Shown here in pieces: positions 32,114-42,496 of a stretch of DNA of 64,000 bases. A program made the translations under genes and the position numbers. The DNA is from Phyto melanocephala (lineage: Eukaryota; Arthropoda; Insecta; Diptera; Rhinophoridae): NCBI GenBank assembly GCA_941918925.1, contig OW799233.1, positions 86,992,055 through 87,056,054 on the forward strand, given 5' to 3'. The notes below the pieces were generated by a model that saw only the letters and a program-made list of their open reading frames with translations, had not been told where the DNA came from and ran no database searches. The number at the start of each line of letters is the position of its first letter. Positions within the stretch are counted from its first letter, which is position 1.

Positions 32114-33714
32114 AAAAGGATTGTAAATTCATACTGAAATTTATGAAAACGTCCTTCCTGATGAATAAATTTTGCCTTGTCTAAAAACATTTAATGTTTT
32201 GACATTTTATAATCTTTTGACAATTTGACAAATCTTTATATCGGTATAATGCGCATCATATAGGTTTGTTTGGAGAGTTACCTCCAGATTTTGTTGATTC
32301 AAGAAAAAATGCAGTAAGTCATAGTAAAATTTAAAAGGTAAATTTCATAATTGATATTTATTAAAACAGGGATGATCAACATTTTCTTAGAGAGTAGACT
32401 TAAAAGTGATATAAACAAACTCTAGCGAGTAAATAAGATTACAAAGAATTTTAGTTATGCACGAATATATTCAGTTCATACATTTTTAGGTAGTATATGT
32501 ATAAATAATTTTCCATTATGCATAGTTATATTTGTAGTTGAAAGATTTATTTCAGCTAACTCAATAAATTATTAAAACCATTTAAATTATTATTAACAGT
32601 CAGCTATACTAAAGAAGCAAATTTAAAATTATATGATACGGGAAGCTGCAATTTTTAATATTTTTTATAACAACATAAATATTAAAAAATATCTAAATCT
32701 TATTTTGAAAATATTTTGTCTTAAAAAATACAAAAAAAATTCGAAAAAATCGTTGTTAGAAGGACAAGCAAACAATATATTAAAAGTATTAAGTGAATGT
32801 TTTTTGTTGTAATTGTAGTGATTGTCTAAACTGAAACAAGTTTTGCAAAATAGCAGCAATATTTAAGCAAACTATTTATTGTCTGTGCTCACAGCAAACG
32901 TTTCATAAATTATTTGCTTAATTCAAAAACCTCGTTAGCAAATTAACGCAATAAAATTACAATCATTTATTTTATTTTAGTTTAAATAACAAAAACACAA
33001 AAAAAATACAAGCAATTTTAAAGTGCATTAAACTTTTGTTAAAAATTTACTAACAAAATAAAAAATACAGACAAATAAAAGTAAAATTGTTAAAACAAAA
33101 AAGCATACAAACAACATCAATTAAAGGCCAAGTATTTGAACTAATTTTGGGTAAATTTTAGCAACTCAAAACGATTTAAAAAATTAACAGTATTTTTGCA
33201 CATTGCTCTACAGAAATACCTATCTGTTCACACGTCTACAAAAAAAAAAATAAAAATAACAGTACACAACCACAATATCAGAGGATGAAAAAAGAGAAAC
33301 GGAAGACTGGTAGACAGACCAAAAATAAATAATTTACATGACCGTCTAAATGGTGGTAACGCTAGTCCTCTATAAATAAAAATGCGTACTTTTGTATGAG
33401 AAAATCGTTAAATTTCATTGCCAAAATCATTTAATGACCATACAGTCAGAGGAGAAAAGAGAAAGAGAGAGAATTGCAGAGTTTTCGTTACTTAAAATCT
33501 AGCTAAAAATGTACATACTTACATATATTGAGTGTAAGAATACAATTAAGAATTACTTTTAAGTTTCTTGCAAAAAAAAAATTGTTTTTATTTCACTAGA
33601 AGAAAGAAGTATGCAAAACATTTAGTAAAATTGGATCATACAGGAAACAATAAACAAGGTTTTTACATTAAAATATCATACTAGGAACCAAATTACGGCA
33701 TTTGATTTTGAGTA
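32114..33714. other. AT-rich DNA; possible leader exon, no clear gene
   Basis: No protein similarity is seen. 32880-33180 is A-rich, CAA-containing sequence that follows a pyrimidine tract ending in AG (near 32982) and precedes 'ttgg|gtaaat' (near 33149). It could be a UTR exon, but this is weak. At 33686-33712 'aaattacggcatttgat' resembles an arm of the MITE at 36719-36860. Confidence 0.25.
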
Positions 33715-33983
33715 CAATATGACAGGTCTTATTAATTCCTTAATACAAAGTATATGAGGACCTTCCATCATACTTAGGTTGGGTTAGGTTAGGTTGAAAA
33801 AAGGGGCACTAAAAGCCCAAACCCATGACAGGTATACACTTATCCCCAGTTGGCTTATTGTGCGCTCCATGTGGGAACCAGAATTCAAAATTTAAAACCA
33901 TAATCAATATTTTCCCATAAATAAATATCGGACTAGTTCAAGAACTCAGTCCCCTCAATGTAATTCCTAATGGATCTCCAGTT

Positions 33984-34207
33984 TTAGTTCCCCAGGTACT
34001 CCAAATTCGGCATAGTATCCACTGTAAAATTCTCGCGTCTAATATGCCCAAACGCAGAACAATGACAGAGATAGTGTATCAAAGTCTCATCTTCTTCCCC
34101 GCATGCTCTGCATGTTGTCTCTTCAGATAGTCTCATGCGAGCTAGATGAGTTCTCAACTCCGTATGACCTGTAATCACACTGGTAAGTCTCATAAGTGTT
34201 GGTCTTT
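33984..34207 (-). pseudogene. LINE ORF2 C-terminal Cys/His tail, frame-shifted
   Basis: After a one-base slip the protein continues as 'MRLTSVITGHTELRTHLARM' and then 'CRACGEEDETLIHYLCHC', a C-x2-C...H-x2-C type knuckle of the kind found at the C-terminus of R1/I/LOA-type ORF2 proteins. It ends at a stop after 'NLEYLGN', leaving about 0.2 kb of 3' UTR. Apart from the slip there is no internal stop, which points to a fairly young insertion. Confidence 0.8.
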
Positions 34208-35007
34208 TCAGTCCCTTGATTTCTCAAGATTTTGGTCACCCCATAGTATTCTTGTCACCTTACCGACATCAGTGCTTTGCCATTTTCTGACATGTTCCTC
34301 CATCGTCCAACGTTTAAGTTCATCCTTAAATCGTTTAAGGGGTTTGACGTTCTCCAAAGTTATAGTACTCAGAAGAGCTCCCAATTTGGATAATTTGTCG
34401 GCTTTCTCGTTTCCGATCAGCCCGTGATGTCTTGGTATCCATATTATCTCCAGATGTTCACAATTTGCATATGAGTTTATCTCGCTCTTACATTGCAAAA
34501 CGTTCCGGGATTCAACTTTCTCCTTTCTCAATGTCTTAATCACTGATTGGCTATCCGTAAAGATACGAATCGGGGCTTCGTTATTCGTTTCCTGTATCCA
34601 TTTAATTCCTTCCGCAATCGCCATGATCTCAGCCTGGAAAATAGTGTTGTGATCTCGTAGACGGAAGTATTTGCTTCTGTTTCGTCTTATGTCGTATAAG
34701 CCCACTCCAGTTTGGTCACCAATCTTTGAACCGTCTGTATAAAGGTCGATTCCATGGGTGTTTCCTATCCTGGTTATTTCATCCCATTCTCCCTCTTCCG
34801 GTATTATGGTGATGCAATTTGTATTTTCATATCTCATCGGGATTTTATCACACATTACTTCCGTAATATTTCCCATCGGTAGGATATCCGTTATTTTTTG
34901 GTATCTGGTCTTATGTTCTCTTATAAGCCATTCATCTATTGCCATTAATCTCGTAGCAGCTAAAGCCGCTTCATATTTTACCTGTATCTCTATTGGCCAA
35001 ATTGATA
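34208..35007 (-). pseudogene. LINE ORF2 fragment: RT end plus RNase H domain
   Basis: The open frame enters from the truncation (WPIEIQVKYEAALAATRL, the tail of the RT region) and includes a 245-residue segment starting at Met, 34945. RNase H motifs with their acidic residues, numbered from that Met, are: LYTDGS with Asp71, FQAEIMAIAEG with Glu106, IFTDSQS with Asp131, WIPRHHG with His173/174 and GNEKAD with Asp183. All four expected carboxylates are present. RNase H would remove template RNA during reverse transcription. The frame ends at a stop after 'EKSRD' because of a one-base shift; the next frame continues 'GLKRPTLMRLTSVITGH'. Start and RT are lost, so it is inactive despite a well-kept domain. 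Confidence 0.88.
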
Positions 35008-36388
35008 GTACTTAATAAGATTAGCTGAGGTTAACCTACCAACTTTAAAAAGCCGGAGAATCATGCTAAATATTTCTTTTATGGCTAATTTTATTAATAG
35101 TGACGTCAGCTCTGATTTTCTGCTAAGTAACTTAACTTTTAATGTTCCTCAACGTTCATTGCGATCTTTTATCCCACTTTATGTGAAAACATTTCGTACT
35201 AACTTTGCTATGTCGGATCCGTTTCAAAGATTATGCTGTTGTTTTAATGAAATGTATAATTTTATAGACGTATCTTTAAGTATTAATATCATTAAACAAA
35301 ATGTTATTTTTTATTTAAATAATTAATTTTTATACCCGCCACCAAAAAAATGGTGGGGGTATATTCATTTTGTCATTCCGTTTGTAACACATCGAAATAT
35401 CCATTTTAGACCCCATAAAGTATATATATTCTGAATCAGGGTTTGATTTGATGACGATCTAGCTATATCCGTCCGTCTGTCCGTCTTTTAAAAGCACGAT
35501 AAAGGTCCCATCGAAAAAGCTAGTGGGCTCAAATTTTGCCAGAATATGTCTTATACACAAGGTTTGTTTGGAATAGAAAATTGGCTAAATCGGAATATAA
35601 GGAAGAAAGTTATAGCTCCTAATGCAAGAGTAGGTCAAAAGAACCGTGTCCTTCCAACATCGAATAAAATGGAGTTGTGTCCACCAGCATCAACGTAGAG
35701 TCATGAAACTCCAAATATAAACTACTTGAGCAAAAAAAATATATCTACCCAAAAATTGCCTAAATGCATGCATTAGGAAGGGAGTTAGAGATCAAAATGT
35801 AGGCAAATTTATACCGCACAGTGTATTTTTCAGTATGTTCAAAATTTTAAGCTTAATAAGAGTGACAAAGTTAGATCTACGATTTTGAAATTTTGCAGGA
35901 ATTGCTTTTTGGTCAAAGGCTTTCTTCTGACGTTTTCTCTCAAATTCTTGTAATTTCTCTATAAATCGAATAATAGAGGACTTTATTGAAATATCTAAGT
36001 TGTATTTTTTAGCATAAATAACTTCGACATACCTACTATAACGCCCACTTTTCACGTTATCTACTGTTAATGAAATTTCAATTTATAAAACTGACAAAAA
36101 TAGAGGTATGATGATAAAAATTGCTACGGAAATCCTTCTAGTCAATGTTATTGTTATGCCAGAAAATTTAAGTGACACGCCCACTCTTACGCCCACATCC
36201 TATATAATGCTTTATCTCAAATTCAGATAATTTCTCAATGAATAAATATTTTGGAAGAATTAAGGACTATATTGAAATATCTAAGTTGTATTTATTAGCA
36301 GACATTTTATTCACACGCTTACTTTAACGCCCACTTTCACTGAAACACTTAATTTACGAAAACATTTTACCAGCATATCGAAGTTATA

Positions 36389-36878
36389 AAGGGTGGTCAA
36401 ATTTTAAGGGCCGATGTTGATTTTGAATAAAACACAAATTATTTAGGAAATTATTATCATTTCTTTTTGTAATGATAATATTTGCATGGTTCAATTATGT
36501 ATGGAACAAAATATCGGCCAAATGGCCCCGGCGACCTCAACGGCACACCTCGATCCGATAGCCTAATTTTTAATAACACTGTTGATGCTTAATTGTTTAG
36601 CACGATGATGAGTCGAAGTTGACTGTTTTTTTGCCACACTATCGCGATAAACAGCAATGCTTCCCATATAACGAATTAATAAGGCATTCATAGATGTTCT
36701 AACATTTTATGCAGACCTGGGGCCGAATTACGGCATTCGATATTGATCGAAATTTTACTCGAACGATCGAGTTCGCTGTGCTTTAGGTATAGAGATTCTA
36801 ATAAGAGTTTTCAAATTTCGATCACGGTCAAGTGCCGTAATTCGGCCTCTGTTTTGAATTTAAAATTTAACCACCCTC
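36389..36878 (-). mobile_element. mariner-derived passenger in HINE-A, copy 2
   Basis: Flanked by TA (36387-36388 and 36879-36880). The ends are AAGGGTGGTCAAATTTTAAG on the left and the matching TTAAAATTTAACCACCCTC on the right. It retains the C-terminal scrap (GGHLADI-like, near 36530) and part of the N-terminal region (THHRA-like, near 36605), but the most N-terminal region is deleted and a palindromic MITE sits at 36719-36860. Confidence 0.82.
36719..36860. mobile_element. Palindromic MITE with GGCCGAATTACGGCA ends
   Basis: The 15-bp ends GGCCGAATTACGGCA and TGCCGTAATTCGGCC are perfect inverted repeats. The inner parts also pair in part (cgatattgatcgaaattt and aaatttcgatcacggtca). It interrupts 'gacctgttttg', which is uninterrupted in the sister passenger at about 40402. 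Half-copies may lie at 33686 and 37131. Confidence 0.78.
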
Positions 36879-37104
36879 TACAAAGAATGTGATGTATATT
36901 TAATTATAAAGAGATTATTCCAAGCGATTAACAAAATAATAATTATTGTGCTTTAAATGTACACAAAATTGGTGGTGGGTATAAAAGTTTCGGCACAGCC
37001 GAATAAGTGCTCTTACTTGTTTATAATTGATTTTACAATTTTTAATGAATTTTTTTCTTGATTAACTTATTTTATCATATAGTCTTCATAGACTTTAATT
37101 CAAA

Positions 37105-37134
37105 TAAATAAATAAATAAATAAATAAATAAATA
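37105..37134. repeat. (AAAT)n microsatellite
   Basis: About seven uninterrupted tetranucleotide units. They directly precede 'accgcaatttggcccc', which resembles a MITE arm. Confidence 0.9.
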
Positions 37135-37286
37135 CCGCAATTTGGCCCCAATACATTATAGATTTCATGAATAGATTTAGTACCGTTGAAACGAAATGCA
37201 AAGCTACGTCTCAAGTCTACAAGTAAAATTGATGTAACAAAAGCCAATGATGTAAGGAATAATTTAGTTGACTTGATTTGAATATT

Positions 37287-38162
37287 AACAAGTAAGAGTG
37301 CTATATTTGGCCGTGCCGAATCTGATAATACCCTTCACCATCATGCACATAGAAATAATCCCACATCGTAGCTTAACCAATATTTTATGTTATACGCCAT
37401 TTTTATTTATTACTACAAAAGTCCGACGCGCGTTTCTACGCCCCTTAATGAAAGTGCAATTACCTCAAAATTATAACTTTTTTATGGGCGTGACCCCGCC
37501 CACTAATCACGAAATTAAATAGGCATGACACCTCAATATGTATAAATTATTTCAAATGGGCGTGGCACTGGCCACTTTTCTAATCACAAAAATGTATAAT
37601 CATGAGAGCCCAATATGTATGTGCAAAGTTTCAGAAAAATCGGTGAAGTTCAAGTAGCTGAAAATGATAACTTATTTTTTATGGGCGTGGCACTGCCTAC
37701 TTTTCTAATCACGAAATTGTAAAGTCATGACAGCTCAATATGTGTGCAAAGTTTCAGAAAATCGATCCAGTGCAAGTACCTCAAAATTATAACTTTTTTA
37801 TGGGCGCATTTTTCTAGTTACGAAATTATATAGTCATGACAGCTCTATATGTGTGAAAAGTTTCAGGAAAGGTTAAGGTTAAGGTTAAGTGAAAGTAGCT
37901 AAAACTAATTTTAGCTACTAATAACTAATTTTTTATGGGCGTGGCCCCGACAAATTTTTGTCACCCATAAACACTCCCTGGAATGGAAAACAGTTTCGGA
38001 GTCTATAGCTAACACACACACACAGTTTCACTTTTATATATATAGATTTCCGACGCCATACTTGATTTTGAAAATTTTGCCTATAACTTTAACGATTAGA
38101 GCCCGATTAATCAAAAATTTTTTACGAATATCACTACAGTCATCATTATATCTGCAATAGAG
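37287..38162 (-). mobile_element. HINE subfamily D, interrupted by a Helitron
   Basis: Starts with the reverse-complement 3' end (aacaagtaagagtgctat, hairpin TTTGGCCGTGCCGAA, 'taatacccttcacca'). It is broken by a Helitron at 37413-38046 and resumes with 'tttccgacgcc' and 'gcctataactttaacgatt'. It is cut off at the right by a B element. The same left-hand sequence appears at 43445, confirming it as a separate subfamily. Confidence 0.7.
37413..38046 (-). mobile_element. Non-autonomous Helitron, 121-bp-module family, worn copy
   Basis: The minus-strand start TCTATATATATAAAAGTG is at 38046. The 3' region 'gacgcgcgtttctacgcccc' is near 37430; the CTAG tip has changed to CTAC/ACTA. Modules carrying 'gggcgtggcactg' and 'gtgtgcaaagtttcag' are present, but several are shortened. 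Confidence 0.78.
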
Positions 38163-38374
38163 AACAAGTAACAGTGCTATATTCGGCCGTGCCGAATCTT
38201 ATATACCCTTCACAACAAATGTGGCATCGAATCCCAGCTGAGCCAAAAAAATTTTATTATATTTTATTTAATATATTATTTATATTTTATTATTTTTTTT
38301 TATATTTTTTTAAAATTTTTTTAAAAAATTTTTTAAAATTTTTTTTTAATTTTTTTTTAATTTTTTTTTTGTAG

Positions 38375-40834
38375 TTTTTATACCCGCCACCAAAAAAATG
38401 GTGGGGGTATATTCATTTTGTCATTCCGTTTGTAACACATCGAAATATCCATTTTAGACCCCATAAAGTACATATATTCTGAATCAGGGTTTGATTTGAT
38501 GACGATCTAGCTATGTCCGTCCGTCTGTCCGTCTGTCCGTCTGTCCGTCTGTCCGTCTGTCCGTCTGTTGAAAGCACGATAGAGGTCGCACCGAAAAAGC
38601 TAGGGGGCTCAAATTTTGCCAGAATCTTTCTTATAGACAAGGTTTGTTTGGTATTGAAAATGGGCTAAATCGGAATATTAGGAAGAGAGTTATAGCTCGA
38701 AAAGCAAGAGTAGGTCGAAAAAACCCTGTCCTTCGAACATCGAATAAAATGGAATTGTGTCCAAACGCATTAACGTAGACTCATGAAACTTCGAATATAT
38801 ATTTCCTTAGTAAAAACAATATCTGTCCCCGAAAATTATCTAAATCTATGCATTAGGAAAGGAGTTATCGATCAAAATGTACGAAAATTTATACCGCACA
38901 GTGTATTTTTCGGTATATTTAAAAACAAAAACGTCATAAAAGCAACAAAATTGGATGTACGACCCTGAAATTTTGCACACATTGCTTTTTGGTCAAATGC
39001 TTTGTTCTAACGGAAAATCAATGTGCCACGCCCACTTTTACGCCCACCTCCCATATAACGTTTTACCCAAAATTCATATAATTTCTCTATTAATATAGAT
39101 TTTGGAATAAAAAAGGACTATATTGAAACATCTAGGTAGTACTCATTGGCAAAAATAACTTTGACACGCCTACTAAAACGCCCACTTTTTACGTTATCTA
39201 CCGTTAATGAAATTTAAATGCTCATAAAACCGCCAAAATTAGAGGTATGATGATAAAATTTGCTAGGTATATCCCTCTAGGCAATATCATTACTGTGCCA
39301 AATAATTAGGGTGCCACGCCCACTTTTACGCCCACCTCCCATATAACGTTTTAACTAAAATTCATATAATTTCTCTATTAACAAAGATTTTGGATTAATA
39401 AAGGGCTATATTGAAACATCTAAGTTGTACTCATTCGCAAAAACAACTTTGACACGCCTACTATAACGCCCACTTTTCACGTTATATACCGTTAATGAAA
39501 TTTAAAAGCTCATTAAACCGCTAAAATTAGAGGTATGATGATCAAATTTGCTACGTATATCCTTCTAGCCAATGTCATTACTGTGTAAAAAAATTAAGGT
39601 GCCACGCCCACTTTTACGCCCACCTCCCATATAACGTTTTACCTAAAATTCATATAATTTCTCTATTAACAAAGATTTTGGAATAATAAAGGGCTATATT
39701 GAAACATCTAAGTTGCACTCATTCGCAAAAACAACTTTGACACGCCTACTATAACGCCCACTTTTCACGTTATCTACCGTTAATGAAATTTAAAAGCTCA
39801 TAAAACCGCCAAAATTAGAGGTATGATGATGAAATTTGCTACGTATATCCTTCTAATCAATGTAATTGTTGTGCCAAAAAGATAAGGTGACACGCCTATT
39901 TTAACGCCTACCTCCCATATAACGGTTTATCTTAAATTCGTCTAATTTCTCTATTGACAAAGTTTTTGGGAAAATAAAGGACTATATTGAAATATCTAAG
40001 TTGTATTTATTAGCAGAAACTTTATTGACACGCCTACTTTAACGCCCACTTTCATTGAAAGACTACATTTAGAAAAGCATTTTAGTAGCATATCGAAGTT
40101 ATAAAGGGTGGTTAAATTTTAAGGGCCGATTTTGAATTTAAATAAAACACAAATTATTTAGGATATTATTAGTATTTCTTTTTGCAATTATAATATTTGT
40201 ATAGTTCAATTATGTATTTAACAAAATATCGGCCAAATGGCCCCCCCCCATCCTTGGCGGCTTTCCTCTATCTGATTGTCCAAATTTTCAATGACAATGT
40301 TGATGCTCAATTGTTTTGCCACACTATCGCAAAAAACAGCAATGGTTCCCATTCAACGAACTAAGAAGGCATTCACAGATTTTCTAACATTTTATACAGA
40401 CCTGTTTTGCAGAAATTTAAATATATTTTACAATTCTCCCGATTGTGGACGAATTTGAACGATTATGTTGATCAAAAGAATTACGAAGTGCACAAAATGC
40501 ATTTTGATTTAAACGCCCATTTTTATAAAAAACCTGAATAACTTTAACGCGTTGCTCATTTGCGTTCTTTTTCACTGTTCAAATTAAGTTAGTCTGAGAT
40601 TGAGAAAGGTCAAATGAAATGCAAAAAAAAACTTGTTGTTTGTGTGGCTCACCTTCAACATGGGCCCTTAAAATTTAACCACCCTCTACAAAGAAAGTGA
40701 TACATATTTTATTATAAAGAGATTATTCCATAATGATTAACAATATAATAAATAATGTGCTTTAAATGTACACAAAATTGGTGGTGGGTATAAAAGATTC
40801 GGCACAGCCGAATATAGTGCTCTTACTTGTTTTT
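38375..40834 (+). mobile_element. HINE subfamily A, full-length 2.5 kb, with mariner passenger
   Basis: The 5' TATACCCGCCACC and fold-back are intact and the GTCY repeat is long (38516-38568, about 53 bp). The interior has three near-identical modules of about 280 bp ('gtgccacgcccacttttacg', 'cctcccatataacgtttta', 'gaggtatgatgat') from about 39010 to 39830. A mariner insert lies at 40105-40686. The 3' TGGTGGTGGGTATA, the hairpin ATTCGGCACAGCCGAAT and the tail 'gtgctcttacttgttt' are intact. It is the best reference copy of subfamily A in the window. Confidence 0.9.
40105..40686 (-). mobile_element. mariner-derived passenger in HINE-A, copy 3
   Basis: TA-flanked insert with AAGGGTGGTTAAATTTTAAG at the left and AAAATTTAACCACCCTC at the right. 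On the minus strand it keeps the N-terminal start region (near 40590), the HTH region (FVQHNRS-like, near 40460), a THHA-like segment (near 40310) and the C-terminal scrap. A C9 run is at 40241-40249. The catalytic domain is absent. Confidence 0.85.
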
Positions 40835-41284
40835 ATTATTTTTTTCTTATTTTTAAAATTTTTTTTTTTTAATTTTTTTTGTTTGGTATGTTTTTTACAT
40901 GTGTGTATGTATGTATGTTGTTGTTGTAATTGTGAAAAAACGAGGTGGTCGTGGTTTTTTGCTCATATCTCAGAAAGTTATTGGGCGATTGTGCTGAATT
41001 TCACTAGCGATTCATTCCTGGATATTTCCAAGAGATTGATACCATATACAGATCTGAGGAACATATAGTTGCTTCTAAAAGTTGATTTCAACCAACACAC
41101 GGACAGACGGGCAGACGGATAGACGGACAGACGGACAGACGGTCAGGGCTTAATCGACTCCTCTATTCATAAGCTTTCAGAAAATATATACTTTATGGGG
41201 TCGGAAATGAAAATTGTAGAAATTACAAACGGAATGACAAAGCTATATATACCCTTGTGCACCACAGGTGAAGGGTATAAAAAG

Positions 41285-41632
41285 GTACCTATTAATTATT
41301 CAGACAGAGGCAGTCGTGTTTATTTGCTCATATCTTAGAAAGTTTTAGGGTGATTGTGCTGAATTTCAAAAGCGATTTATTCCCGGATATTTCCAAAAGA
41401 TTGATACCATACACAGATCTGAGGAACATATGGTTGCGTCTAAAAGTTGATTTCAACCAACACACGGACAGACTGGCAGACGGACATACGGTCAGGGCTT
41501 AATCGACTCCTCTATTCATTAGCTTTCAGAAAATTTATACTTTATGGGGTCGGAAATGAAAATTGTAGAAATTACAAACGGAATGACGAAGCTATATATA
41601 CCCTTGTGCACCACAGGTGAAGGGTATAAAGA
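41285..41632 (-). mobile_element. HINE subfamily B, 5' half
   Basis: A second reverse B 5' part directly after the previous B element. 'gctcatatcttagaaagtt', 'cggacagactggcagacgg', 'actttatggggtcgg' and the terminus 'accacaggtgaagggtata' are present. It lacks the 3' half. It may be a separate insertion or a partial tandem copy. Confidence 0.8.
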
Positions 41633-42496
41633 GATTTAAGAATTTCATAATCAAAATTCTCTTGTGTCACAAAAGTCGTGGAGATCACTTTGATAATGTG
41701 TTGTATACATTTCGAATGGCTTTGAAATTATTGGGAATTTATTTATTTTTTCGATTAGGTATTTATGTATTTAAATTAACTTTTATTCGATAGTTAGTAA
41801 AAGCGGCTGTTTAAAAAAGTACATTTGCTCACCACAGTCAAATTAGTAACGAACGATAAATTCAGACGTAATATTTTGAAGAATATCTGTAAATGTAGAC
41901 CACTTCTGTCTTACGTCAGAGTAATATTAATGTTCGTTTTTTACTTAAAGTTAAAAAAAAAAATTTGTTTGTGTGATTAGAAATCTGTATGCATAAGTTA
42001 ATGTTTTGTGGCCCGAATAAAATCTTATTATTTGGAAGTGTTATTGCAGTGTTGTGTTGCATCTTTGAGTCCACTCGGAATACACAACTGGGGCTCGATT
42101 TTCATTACGTAAAACTATGAAATGAAAAGTTTTTATGTGTCATATGTTATGGTGCCACTATATTTTCATTACACAGTTTCACAGAACGAAAATTGAGCCT
42201 CAGAGTGTAATTATATTTTAAATGATATCTGATTAGTGTAAGAAGTCCGTACATCGACATTTCAGATCAATATCACCCAATTCCCGTTTCACACGTATAT
42301 GAAAAATAATAAAAAAAAAAACTAAAGTACTCTTTTTTTTCTATGACAAATATGCTTTCATTTGTTTTAAAATTTAAACCTGTTTATTTGTATTCACAGT
42401 TATGTCGTTTTACCAACATTGTACAAAAGTATTTGTGTTTAACGTCTTGTCATTATTGATCTTGAGACGCAAGTATGACGTTGTTTCAATTTTGTT
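41633..42496. other. AT-rich DNA with one palindromic MITE
   Basis: No gene is seen. The MITE at about 42091-42201 is listed separately. Confidence 0.35.
42091..42201. mobile_element. Palindromic MITE, copy 2
   Basis: The arms GGGGCTCGATTTTCATTACG and 'cagaacgaaaattgagcctc' pair with few mismatches, and the middle 'gaaatgaaaagtttttatg' is shared with copies 1, 3 and 4. Its size is about 110 bp; target duplication is unclear. Confidence 0.75.

Larger units (their letters stand above)
33777..35008 (-). mobile_element. 5'-truncated non-LTR retrotransposon (I/LOA-type, RNase H-bearing)
   Basis: A 1.2-kb minus-strand insertion flanked by the direct repeat TACTTA (33771-33776 and 35009-35014). 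The 5' end is cut off within the last part of the reverse transcriptase, as usual for LINE insertion. It then encodes RNase H, a frameshift and a cysteine/histidine tail. About 0.2 kb of 3' UTR ends in GGTTAGGTTAGGTT-type repeats (read on the plus strand, 33778-33795). It has no poly(A). Confidence 0.85.
33744..35326 (+). pseudogene. Non-LTR retrotransposon ORF2 C-terminus, split by another LINE
   Basis: Two pieces in one frame. The left piece (33744-33776) reads 'YKVYEDLPSYL'. The right piece (35009-35326) reads 'IRLAEVNLPTLKSRRIMLN', then 'LLSNLTFNVPQRSLRSF' and 'FRTNFAMSDPFQRLCCCFN', then a stop. This is the C-terminal tail that follows the reverse transcriptase in CR1/Jockey-like elements, where '[L/P]PSY..R...LxLPTLxxRR' is common. 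The reading frame is continuous once the insert at 33777-35008 and one copy of its 6-bp duplication are set aside. The RT domain itself is missing. HINE-A starts just after the stop. Confidence 0.75.
35329..37022 (+). mobile_element. HINE subfamily A, full-length, with mariner passenger
   Basis: A complete element. It has TATACCCGCCACC plus fold-back, the 'gaccccataaagtatatat' core and GTCY repeats (35470-35487). Two 'cacgcccactcttacgccc'-type interior modules follow. The 3' subterminal repeat is TGGTGGTGGGTATA, the hairpin is decayed (TTCGGCACAGCCGAA) and the tail is 'gtgctcttacttgttt'. A mariner-derived insert sits at 36389-36878. The element starts right after the stop codon of the LINE fragment. 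Confidence 0.87.
38163..41283 (-). mobile_element. HINE subfamily B, split by a HINE-A insertion
   Basis: The left part 38163-38374 is the reverse-complement 3' end: 'aacaagtaacagtgctat', hairpin ATTCGGCCGTGCCGAAT, 'atatacccttcaca', followed by 'gcatcgaatcccagctgag' and a T-rich tract. The right part, 40835-41283, continues the T-rich tract, 'cgaggtggtcgtgg', GTCY repeats as 'acggacagacggacagacgg' and ends in 'accacaggtgaagggtata'. A complete HINE-A lies between them inside the T-tract. Confidence 0.85.

Noticed and set aside
33177..33480. Endogenous viral or LTR-retrotransposon sequence
   Set aside because: No LTR pairs, primer-binding sites, gag/pol/env-like or viral polymerase motifs were seen here or elsewhere in the window.
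34146..34427. Plus-strand open frames opposite the LINE RNase H region (also 34758-35015)
   Set aside because: They are antisense shadows of the minus-strand RNase H frame, which carries the conserved motifs.
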